This document shows positions 55,092-64,000 of a DNA stretch of 64,000 bases, piece by piece (within the stretch, counting starts at the first letter, position 1; each line of letters begins with the position of its first letter). A program made the translations under genes and the position numbers. The stretch comes from Nothophaeocryptopus gaeumannii. Lineage: Eukaryota; Ascomycota; Dothideomycetes; Mycosphaerellales; Mycosphaerellaceae. The stretch spans positions 372,001-436,000 of the forward strand of contig JASISA010000009.1 of the NCBI GenBank assembly GCA_031771865.1. The letters run 5' to 3'. A model generated the notes under the pieces. That model ran no database searches. It had not been told where the DNA came from and saw only the letters and a list, made by a program, of their open reading frames with translations.

Positions 55092-56163
55092 CTACAAGTC
55101 CTTCGTCGGATTGATAGCGCTATCCTTCTCGCCATAGTTTCCCCAGATCCAAGTGCTCCATCCGGCTCCCTGCGCCGCTGGTCGTAGGTGCTCATCTTCA
55201 GGCTGGCCACGAGGGATGTACTGTTCAGGATCTGGCATTGTTTCGTATCCGAGATCCTCAAATTCTGACTCTGACCGCGAGCGGTGCATATCCTGGTCTT
55301 GTGGTACCAGGTATGACTTGCGACTTGTAGGCTGACGAGGTGTCGATGAGCGGGGCTGAGCACCAGAAGTCGCTGCGTCTGGCGCATTGAAGGCTTCGGC
55401 GTCGAAGGCTTGTAGCAGAGTACGGAGGCGCTCGCGCTGCGTGTTGACAAAATCTGTTCGCTCTTCGCCTGCGAGGTTCTGTGGAATGAGAGTACCGGAG
55501 GCAGTGATATCGCGAGCCTGGGCTTCCGTGGATGTCGAATCTGGGTAGGTCGTCTGCTGGAGGGCCTTGCCGAGAAGACTGAAGATATCCGATGTGCCAG
55601 CTGCTGCTAATCCTCCTCTCGCTGCGGGCTCTACAAATCGGTTGAAGAGGTGTGTTGTGTAGCTCACGTTTCGGCTAGGAGGTGGAGTTGGACGTTTCGG
55701 CTCCTGGCCCAAAAAGGTTACCCTCACGTATTCGATGACCTGTTTGACTACATCCCAACCTGCGGCTTTCGCTTTTGCGTGTCCATCGCTGATCATGCGA
55801 TCTATCTGTCTCTCATGCTCTTCCAAGAATGGGTGGATGTGCTCTTTGTAAATGAAGACGCAGCCCTGTTGGCCAGGCGCAACGAGATAGAGGTGCACGC
55901 CTAGACGGATCCAGCTATAGAAGGGTACCCAAGTCAGGATGAAGTTGAACTGATTCTCGACGACGAGGAAGATGGAGAGCGTCGTCCAGTACATAAGCCA
56001 CGGTGAGAGTGCGGCGGGATCGGAGGTGCGGAGGGCTTTGTAGGAGAAGAAGACTGGGAGGAGGATGGAGAAGAAAAAGCTGCGGAGCTCTTGTCAGTGG
56101 CCGTTTCTGCTCCCTTGTGATAGCCGGAACCTACGTGAAGATGTCTGCTATGAAGCCGAACAT
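55092..56163 (-). CDS. Yop1/REEP-family (TB2/DP1/HVA22) ER-shaping membrane protein
   Basis: Exons 56163-56135 (10 residues) and 56079-55092, with a 55-nt intron (GTAGGT...CTCCGCAG); 338 residues. The join gives MFGFIADIFTFFFSILLPVF. Hydrophobic hairpins follow (PWLMYWTTLSIFLVVENQF and WVPFYSWIRLGVHLYLVAP), with the WxxFW/PFYxxxRL..YL.LP..GA pattern of the family partly changed to APGQQGCVFIY. The C-terminal half is a disordered Ser/Glu-rich extension, longer than in yeast Yop1. Such proteins insert as wedges in the ER membrane and maintain tubules. It is divergent from the TANGO2-like gene. Confidence 0.9.
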
Positions 56164-56772
56164 GATGTTGTCGCTTGTTCAGTATGATCACTGTCGCGTG
56201 TTGCTAGCAAGTGTCGTGTGACCGCGGATGAAGGGCACAAAGGAGTATTGTGTTTGGCGGCCGGCACACACGTATCTCAGGCAGTATAAACAGCTCTGTT
56301 GCAAGTTGGCAAGATGCCAACTGTGCCCTGCTGCTGTTGACAAGTTTGCAAGTCTGGCAGGAAGTAGTTGTCAGGCAGCAGGGAGAGGACCAGGAAAGAC
56401 GGATGGTGGAGGTGGCATGAAAGGCCTCATGCGCAGGTCCGTCCGTCTTGGCTCCAAATACGCGGGGCAACGCTAATATAAGCTTGGCTTGCCAAGTGAA
56501 TGATCTTCCATGCTTGCAGATCTGAGAACTTTAAATCCCAGTACAAAACATTCCCGGTACATTCAAGAACACGATGATGATGGGATCAAGGCTGAGCCGC
56601 ACATACCGAGCATGAACCCAAGATCATGATCTCTACCCAACGAAGGAAAGAAGTCCGTCGAACAAACCGCACCTGTACAATACACCGCTCCTTCCTACAA
56701 ACGCGTTGAGAAGAAACATCTCAGTCATCTGAAACGGACCTGATTCCGGGACCCATCTATTAGTTGAAGAAG
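56164..56772. other. Divergent promoter region of the Yop1-like and TANGO2-like genes
   Basis: About 600 bp with no supported ORF and no convincing TATA box. Confidence 0.35.
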
Positions 56773-57915
56773 ATGTGTATCTCCGTACTATCTACTGCTC
56801 ATCCGGAGTATCCCTTCGTCCTTATCAGCAATAGAGACGAATATATCAATCGGCCGACATTAAGAGCAAACTGGTGGGACCCACCACACTCACAAGTCCT
56901 CGGCGGCCGCGACACGCAACGTCACGAACGCGGCACATGGCTCGGAACCACCAAGCAAGGCCGAATAGCCATCTTGACCAACTTCCGCGAAGAAGGCGTT
57001 GAAGTCAACAAGGAGAAAAGCCGTGGTGGCATCACCAATTCCTACCTCTGTATTCCTCCTGACAGCCCCGAGTCGGAAGAGGAATATGTTCAACGACTTC
57101 TAAATGATGTTGGGATTCACGACGTGGGAGGCTTTACTTTACTCGTCGGCAAGTTGAAGGCGCCTGTTGAGAGGAAAGAACAGCAGCAAGCGGTATGTGA
57201 AGATGCGGTGCGTTCAAAAACTGTCGAAAGGCTGAGAATGGTCATCGATCATCAGAGTCCAGCCTCGGCACGAGCAAACCTCTCCAACCCGGACACCCCA
57301 TCCCCAAAACCAGAATTACCCGGTCTAGCCGTGATATCCAACCGAACATCCTCCTCCACATCTTTAAAACGCATCGCCACCCATCCCGGAGAAACGCACG
57401 GCCTCTCAAACTCCCACTACGGCGACCTAACCTGGCCCAAAGTCGTTCACGGCGAGCAACTCCTCCGCCAAGCCATATCCTCCAATATCTCCCGCGGCGA
57501 CAGCAAAGAAGAATTCATCGAACGCCTCTTCGACATTTTATGCATCGACACGCTCCCCCAAAGACGAGACACCGAGGACTGGGATGCTTACGTGAGGCAT
57601 ATGAGACATTCGATTATGATTTCTCCGGCCAAGGGGGAGTTGGCGAAACATATGGCGGGTTATATACCGGCCAGCACGACGTTGAAGGGGGAGGGTGGGA
57701 TGCCAGAGGGGGCTGGGACGCCAGATCCAATGGCGCCGGTGCATCAGGCTGCGTATGGGACGAGTAAGCAGACTATTATTCTTGTTGATAGGAAGGGGAA
57801 GGTGACGTTTGTGGAGAGGACGCTTTATGATCAGGAAGGGCAGTTGGTGGCGGAGAGTGAGAGGGATTTGAAGTATCATTTTGACATTGAAGGTTGGGAA
57901 CAGGGAACGTCATGA
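56773..57915 (+). CDS. TANGO2 homologue (NRDE family)
   Basis: Single exon, 380 residues. The start at 56773 places Cys2 directly after Met, as in the family (MCISVL), and the NRDE motif is at residues 20-23 (SNRDEY). Further family blocks are WLGTTKQGRIAILTNFRE, SRGGITNSYL and GETHGLSNSHYG. The C terminus has KQTIILVDRKGKVTFVER. TANGO2 proteins have an Ntn-hydrolase-like fold and are linked to heme and lipid handling and Golgi organisation, but their activity is unsettled. Length is above the ~280 of animal members because of inserts around 140-190 and 300-335, usual in fungi. Confidence 0.93.
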   Translation: MCISVLSTAHPEYPFVLISNRDEYINRPTLRANWWDPPHSQVLGGRDTQRHERGTWLGTTKQGRIAILTNFREEGVEVNKEKSRGGITNSYLCIPPDSPESEEEYVQRLLNDVGIHDVGGFTLLVGKLKAPVERKEQQQAVCEDAVRSKTVERLRMVIDHQSPASARANLSNPDTPSPKPELPGLAVISNRTSSSTSLKRIATHPGETHGLSNSHYGDLTWPKVVHGEQLLRQAISSNISRGDSKEEFIERLFDILCIDTLPQRRDTEDWDAYVRHMRHSIMISPAKGELAKHMAGYIPASTTLKGEGGMPEGAGTPDPMAPVHQAAYGTSKQTIILVDRKGKVTFVERTLYDQEGQLVAESERDLKYHFDIEGWEQGTS

Positions 57916-58018
57916 CGATGAGAGAATGTTGTTGGATCCCAGATGCGCATGTCGCTTTCACCGTGATACCTATGCCGCTCGAACGCTTCAATTTCCAAAA
58001 TGATACCACCTCTTGCCT

Positions 58019-59740
58019 TTACGCTTTCAGGCCATCCTTGAGCTCCCGGCATCGTCTGTCTGAACGATTTCGACACTCTTTACCCTCGCCACGCTCTAAC
58101 TCGCCACGCTCCCTCCTCACAGTCTTCTCTACATTTTTCTCATTCAATTCTTTCGGCAGAGTTCCCAGCGCAAGCTCACCAAATAGCATGTCAATTTCCT
58201 CAAGACTGCGTTCAAAGTCAGCTTCATCTTCACCCATATCGACAGTCACGCGACTCACCTCAACCGATTCGTTTCCTTAAAAAACAGCCAAATCACCGGA
58301 ATCGTAACAATAACATTAAACGCCACAAAAATAAAATAAAACTTCCACCCAATATCTCCCAACGCTACAGGACTTACCTGCGTAATAAAAGTCGACATCA
58401 ACCAATTCCCCACCCCCGTCGCAAAAGCATTCCCCCGACCCCTAATCTGCATAGGCATAATCTCGCTCATATAAACCCAACTAATGGGCCCAAACGACAG
58501 ACTAAAAATCACCGAAACCAAGAAGAGGAAGAACACCCCCGCGATAGAGAGATCACGTCGTGTCCCGAAGGGGTTTTGCGAGTTGATGGCCGCTTCGCAG
58601 ATGAGTGCGATAGTGATTCCAATCGCGCCGAAGATCAGAGGTTTTTTCCGACCTACGCGGTCGAGGATGAAGAAAATAAATATCGCGTTCGCGATGGGTC
58701 CGACGCAATTATATATCCCCGCCACAAGAATTGCTCTCCCACCGGTAATCCCCAGAGCTTCATACATGATCGTCTGATAATACCCAATAGCATTTATGCC
58801 AGAAAATTGAGTGAAGATTTGAACGAGGGTACCGTGGAGGAGACGAGTCCGCCATTGCGGGACTGCAAACATGACGCGCCAGCCGGGAGCCGTGAGGGCT
58901 TTTTCGGCGGAGATTGTGGCGCGGATTTCGTTGTATTCCCATTGGATCCAGTCGGCGTTTGAGCCGTCGTAGTGCAGGCGGTGGAGGATGGAGAGACCAG
59001 CTTCGGGGCGGTCGCTTTCAATGAGGTAGCGGGGGGATTCGGGAAGCCCTGGTTGGAGGTCAGTATACCTGTATTGCATGTGACCGGCGTGGAGGATTGG
59101 TATACAGAAGAATCCGATCAGTAGCATCAGGGCCGGCACGATCTGAAATGCGAGAGGAAACCTCCATTGAACTGAACTTTCGTCGGGAGCGTGATGGCAG
59201 CCGTAACCAATCCAGGTGGAAACGATGAACCCGACGCCTATCATTTGTTGCGTGATGCCAACAATCAGACCTCGCATCTTGGGATGGGCACATTCTGCTT
59301 GATAGACTGGGACGGACATGGACATCAGCCCTACCGCCCATCCAGCAACGATTCGGCCGATAAGAATCATGCCCAAGTTGACTGCAGCACACTGGAGGAT
59401 TGCACCGATGGCCGCGATGAAGGCTCCGATCTGGACAGTCTTCTTTCGACCAAAACGATCCATTGTGAAGCCTCCCATGAGGGACCCAAACACGGCTCCA
59501 CCGGAGAATGTAGAGTTGATGGCGCCTATAGTTGGACTCGTCTTGACGGTGTTGAAGTAGTTCAGGAACCTTGGCGACGCGTTCACATCGGTCATCACAC
59601 CTAGAGCAGCGTGATTAGTACAAAGATTCTCTTGCTTCAATCACATCGTCCATACCAGAATCGTATCCGAAGAGGAACGACCCAGTGCCCGCAAACATAG
59701 CCAGGAGGACACTGTAGAAGCCTGTCCTTAGCTTGCCCAT
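58019..59740 (-). CDS. MFS sugar transporter
   Basis: Four exons on the minus strand, 59740-59656, 59600-59106, 59048-58259 and 58205-58019; 518 residues. Family motifs are FGYDSGVM (helix 1), DRFGRKK (loop 2-3), GRIVAGWAVGLMSM, LPESPRYLIE, QFSGINAIGYYQ, DRVGRKKP and the C-terminal NRLSLEEIDMLFG. Intron 2 (57 nt, GTATAC...CTGAC...AACCAG) is in frame and has no stop; removing it restores LPESPRYL. The usual C-terminal PETKG is KETNR. Twelve membrane helices, plasma membrane, proton-coupled or facilitated hexose transport by family. The start is 1.3 kb from the divergent FAD oxidase. Confidence 0.92.
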
Positions 59741-61039
59741 CGTGGAAGTAAAGAACAAGTCTCCTGCCAATGGTGGTCGTCCAGGCTCTCCTTATGCCAA
59801 ACTCTCTTTGAAGGCTCCACCATAGCGTCTGACGAAGTAGGAGCCTAAGGTGATATATGGGAAGACCAATCTGCTTTGCCTCCTCCCACCGACTTCAGCT
59901 TTCTGTAGGTCACGGATCCGTCGCTACAGAGCGGGATGTGGAAGCGGTCATGGCCGTCGGTCCCCGTCATGCAGATCAATCTGGGGTGCTCCCGATTGCC
60001 ACCAATGCAGACACTCCAAATGTAGACGATCCTATCGTCCAAGCCCGTCTTGGAAGGCACTAGTGCGGAGAGTGAAGGAGGCTGGATCCTGCAGGCTACG
60101 TTGTTGTACGCGAGAAGTTCAGATGTCTGACAATGAGGTCGCTCGACATGACGAGGGGTTCCTACTAGAGGATCCTTCGCCTAGAAAGAGGCACGCGTAG
60201 GTGTGAGCACGAAAGAGGGCAAAATCGGCTCCACGGCACAGAGGTAGAGCTACTGGTCACATGATGTTCGCATGCTGGCTAGTTCTAGTCTAGTTCTATC
60301 GGCCCGTCTTGGCGTCATCCACTTGCGCTGTCAACTTGCACCGAGTTGCTTGTTCTACTCTTGTTGAGCATCATCGCCTTTCACAGTTGTGCGACATCTT
60401 CAGCTCCCAACGCGTCGCGTACTAATGAGAGCAGCCCACTGCCGACATCGCTAGCGAGGGCTCAGCCTGATGAAGATGGGTAGGGCGTAGCGATTTGCAG
60501 TCGACCAGAGTCTGGACACTGGATCAGACGAGGACCGCCGACGATGGCCTGATATCTGACATCTGACGCTTCAACAGCGCAAGAGATGCCAGTCATGATC
60601 GGACAAGTAAAACACGGAGAACGCTTCCACACCAGGACGATCAGTTTAGTCGTGCCCAGTGAACTTGGGACCCCAGTGAACTTGGAAACCCGTGGAGACC
60701 CGATGGGGGAGACCCGATGGGATAACATGGCTGCCAAAGGAGCAGGTGTTGCGATTTCGGAAGGCTGTAGAGGTGGAACGATGCGGTGTGGTGGCCAACG
60801 GAAGGTTAAGACAAACGCTGGTGACTGTTTGAATGTTCGCAGCAGGAGCCAGGCGCGCACGTCTTGCCATGGAACACGAACGAGACGCCTTCAGTGTCAG
60901 GCACCCACAATCAGCTCTCGACCCAATCGCAACCCTTGCGGGCCCCAATTGCTCCCGGACTACCGCGGTTGGTACTAGACATCTTCCTGTCTCTTCATCG
61001 TTTTCTGTTCTTCATACTCTTTCTCGCACGACATACATC
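59741..61039. other. Divergent intergenic region, no supported gene
   Basis: About 1.3 kb between the sugar transporter and the FAD oxidase. Contains short tandem duplications at about 60655-60685 (CCCAGTGAACTTGG twice) and 60695-60721 (GAGACCCGATGGG twice). ORFs here are not convincing. Confidence 0.4.
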
Positions 61040-62725
61040 ATGAGGTGGATGCTGCTATTCTTGTTTCTGGGCTCCAACTCTCTACTCGGTGCTCACAGTA
61101 TCTCTGACCCCCACCATCCAGGCCATGGCACCAGTCATGGAGACTGGCAAGTCAGAGTACGAAGCGATTCCTCCACGCATGGTAAAGATTCATATATCAT
61201 GGAATGCCTGGAAATGTGTCAGTCGCTTGGGTCTCAGTTCCCATCTCTGATCGCACAACCAAACACAGAGTCGTATTCAACGGAGCAACAAACATATTGG
61301 TCTCTACAACAATCTACGACCCAGCCAGCTTGCCGATTCAGTCCAAAGTACGCCGAACAAGTATCAACTGCAGTCAAACTGGTGTCAAAGTTTCAGTGCC
61401 CCTTCGCCGTAAAGAGTGGCGGACATGCTGCTTTCAGAGGATCCTCAAACATCGAAGGTGGTCTTACCATTGATCTCCAGAACATGAACTCCTTGGTTAT
61501 CTCCCAGGATGGGAAGACGACTTCCGCTGGTACAGGCAACAGATGGGAAGACGTCTATGCCAAGCTTGATCCTCTAGGCTTGGCGGTGATCGGAGGACGC
61601 AATGGCGATATAGGCGTAGGCGGACTCACTCTTGGAGGCAAGCCTGTTCGATTTTAGGAAACAGACTCTCCAGCTAACTTTACACAGGGGGCATCTCATT
61701 TTTCTCGGCAAGACACGGCTGGGCGTGTGACAACGTCCGCAACTACGAAGTCGTTCTCGCAGACGGACAAATAATCAACGCCAACCCCTCCAACCATCCG
61801 GATCTCTACTTCGCTCTTCGCGGCGGTGGCAACAACTTCGGAATCGTGACTCGCGTTGATCAAGAAACCATTAAGCAAGGCAAGATGTGGGGAGGAGTGA
61901 ATGTCTACCCATCGTTTGCCAGCGCTTCAATCTACGATGCCTTTTACTGGTTCACTGAGAACGCGGATCAAGATCTCAATGCTCATCTGTTCATTGCGAA
62001 CGTGTGTGCGTCCATCTCGGGATGTATTCTTACGACTTCGTACGACTACTCCGAACCAATAATCCTCCCGCCAATCTATTCCAATTTCACCAAGCTGCCC
62101 GCACTGGTCACTACGCAACGGATCACTACATTGTCGAACTTCACGGCGGAATTGAAGGCTACGCAGCCGAGAGGTTCCTATCAAGCCTTCTACACCCTCA
62201 CCTTCAAAAACAACGCCCAACTCATGAAAGACATCCTCGATGAGATCTTCCACCCCATCGCTGAACCCCTCTCAAAGAATACCGAAGGTTTCTCCGCAAC
62301 CTTGACCTTCCAACCTATCACGAGATCCATGATTAAGAACTTCGGCAAGAATGGCGGGAATCCGCTAGGAATAACCAAAGATGAACGACCTTTGAATCGT
62401 AAGCCTCCCCATGCGCATCTGTTCCCCTCCCTTCACTCTATGCTAATGAATCCTAGTCATGAACATCGACTTCCAATGGAAACACGAAGCAGACAGCGCT
62501 CGCGTCCTAAGCGCAACTGAGTCTATCATCCATGACGCGAAAGCTTTGTCCGTCAAGCGAGGACTTGATCACCGATACCTCTACCAAAATTATGGGTACA
62601 AGACACAAGACGTGATAGCGAGCTACGGGCCAGAAAATGTTCGGAGATTGCAACAAGTTCAAAGGGAATATGATCCTCATCGGGTATTTCAGGTGTTGCA
62701 GCCAGGGTATTTCAAGTTACCGTAA
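61040..62725 (+). CDS. Secreted BBE-type FAD-linked oxidase, with a GC-AG intron
   Basis: Three exons, 61040-61637, 61688-62398 and 62457-62725; 525 residues. Intron 1 (50 nt) is GC-AG (G|GCAAGC...GCTAAC...ACACAG); its removal restores TLGGGISFFSARHGWACDNV, while no GT donor works. Intron 2 is GT-AG (58 nt). A signal peptide (MRWMLLFLFLGSNSLLGAHS) is followed by the FAD_binding_4 domain with SGGHAAFRG; His129 is the likely covalent FAD ligand. GLTLGGG and ALRGGGNNFGIVTR are further flavin-contact motifs. The C-terminal berberine-bridge-like segment ends YDPHRVFQVLQPGYFKL. Such enzymes oxidise sugars or secondary metabolites with O2; the substrate is unknown. It is a relative of the pseudogene at 14.3-16.3 kb. 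Confidence 0.92.
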
Positions 62726-63011
62726 AGCTCTCGCATCCCAACAAGTAAAGAAACATCATGATACATTATGCATACAAACACGGATGTCATGAAGACTGCC
62801 ATATCGATTCATTCTTCTCTGCGTGAGATCTATTTACAGAAAAAGTCGTACACACAAAGATACCGCTTGCTAGTAAGGTAAAAGAAAGAAACTATGCTAG
62901 ACAATGACCATGACTTAATCTTGCTGCTGTGACTGTCGCCCGAGCGCCTTTTCCTCATCTCATCTACGGTTATCTCACTACATGTAGCAGCCCCGCCTTA
63001 TTTGAACCGGA

Positions 63012-64000
63012 CTAGCTCCCCTTTGGCCTCGTCTCGACGCCCTCATACTCCCGACTCGAAATGTAATCCAACGTCCTCTGGAAATGTTTCCTCGGACTCT
63101 CCAACCCACTCGCATTCTCCGTCGTGCTGAGGTTCGAATGGATGAGCTCAACGAGACCATTCAGGTATTTCGTCGTCACCGCATCGTTCTCTTGGTCGAA
63201 GTAGTAGACATATCGATTGAGTATTTCGACGAATAATTCGACGGACACGGCTGTATCCATGCAGGCGTCGGCGACGCGGAGGGCTCGTTGGAGACATTCG
63301 AGGACGCGTTTGCCGTCTCGATAGGCCTTTCTCAAATGTTAGCGTTCTGCCACCTGAAAAGAACTCTCGGGGTAAAACTCACCTCCTTGCCACCTTCGGG
63401 CTTCTCGGCCTTTTCCACAGCCCACCAAAGGTGACTGGCCAAGTACACAGCGCGACATTGATCTGGTTTCTTGAGCAGCTTGCTACCATGCAGAGCAGCC
63501 TTTGTAATGAGCGTGTCGTAGTTTTCTCTGCTGAAGCGTTCTGAGCAGCCACATAGCGCACCGGCGATGATACAGATCGCTTGGAACTGTGATCTGGAAT
63601 CTGATATTGACTCTTCGTAAACCGTGAATGCCTGTGCAAAGTACTCATACGCGACATCCTCGTTCTCGCATTGGCTTGCAACCTGGCCGCAGGAGACGAA
63701 CAGCCTCAGTACAAGGTCAGGAACTCCAGATGCCGAGACTCTGGTGTAGAGTGATGATAGCGTCTGGTGCATGAACTTGTATAGCGCGGATGATTGTACG
63801 GCATAGTCGTCGGTCGAGTAATGTTCCCGTCGCTTGAATGATCGCGCCAGCTTCAGCGATTGTGTTATTATCGCCGGAGTGGTGTACTTCGTCCGCTCGC
63901 TGCCTTCTTGGAATGCCGTCCGCGTCTTTTGCAGTAATTGGAATTGGGTGACGTTGTCTGCACCCTTGATGAGGTGCACTATCCGGGCCAGCCAGCCTTG
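63012..64000 (-). CDS. VPS35: Retromer subunit VPS35, C-terminal part, cut by the window edge
   Basis: Exons 64000-63383 (open at the right edge) and 63326-63012, with a 56-nt intron (GTGAGT...GCTAAC...AAAG). The acceptor is AAAG rather than the nearer GAG, because only it keeps the frame and it lies at a better distance from the branch site. The visible ~311 residues match the VPS35 C-terminal alpha-solenoid: WLARIVHLIKG, QFQLLQKTRTAF, EYFAQAFTVYEESISDS and YRDGKRVLECLQRALRVADACMD. VPS35 is the cargo-selective core of retromer, recycling receptors from endosomes to the Golgi. The C-terminal half binds VPS29. The start lies outside the window. Confidence 0.93.

Overview
The window is nuclear DNA of a filamentous ascomycete. 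Genes are separated by short spacers and interrupted by short GT-AG introns (about 42-103 nt), many with a CTGAC/CTAAC-type branch site just before the acceptor. The gene set (NOT1, TFB2, VPS35, OSBP/Kes1, homoserine dehydrogenase, F-BAR cytokinesis protein, CFEM-like GPI adhesin, sedolisin, BBE-type FAD oxidases, HET domain) is typical of Pezizomycotina. A Dothideomycete (Mycosphaerellales-like) is my best guess from the style of the proteins, but the sequence alone does not prove it. No rRNA, convincing tRNA, CRISPR array or intact transposon was seen. All exon joins below were worked out by hand from splice motifs and reading-frame arithmetic.

Layout. 1-6.8 kb: a membrane protein cut by the left edge, a metallo-beta-lactamase-fold hydrolase, a divergent pair of BTB-like genes, and a small Rieske protein. 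7-18 kb is an accessory-looking island: decayed coding fragments, a damaged NTF2-like gene, an AT-rich probably RIP-affected patch, a four-repeat Myb/SANT-like gene, an 8-exon secreted sedolisin, a BBE-type FAD oxidase pseudogene with several lesions, and a second Myb/SANT-like array gene. 18.4-47.1 kb is mostly housekeeping: a disordered protein of unknown role, TFIIH subunit TFB2, a coiled-coil/RS-tailed protein, a degenerate tandem repeat, NOT1, an OSBP, an RBR ubiquitin ligase, an F-BAR/SH3 protein, a NADAR protein, a tail-membrane protein and a Myb-like nuclear protein. 48.8-64 kb: a GPI-anchored CFEM-like adhesin, a broken HET-domain fragment, a CCDC174 homologue divergent from homoserine dehydrogenase, a Yop1/REEP protein divergent from a TANGO2 homologue, a sugar transporter divergent from an intact secreted FAD oxidase with a GC-AG intron, and the 3' half of VPS35 cut by the right edge.

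The genes do not form one pathway. The most unusual material is the pair of Myb/SANT-like repeat genes, both of which begin with a mitochondrial-presequence-like N terminus and which flank a stretch containing pseudogenes. The intact FAD oxidase at 61 kb and the ruined one at 14-16 kb belong to the same enzyme family. I did not find a clear new multi-gene system; the Myb/SANT array family is the best candidate for something undescribed.
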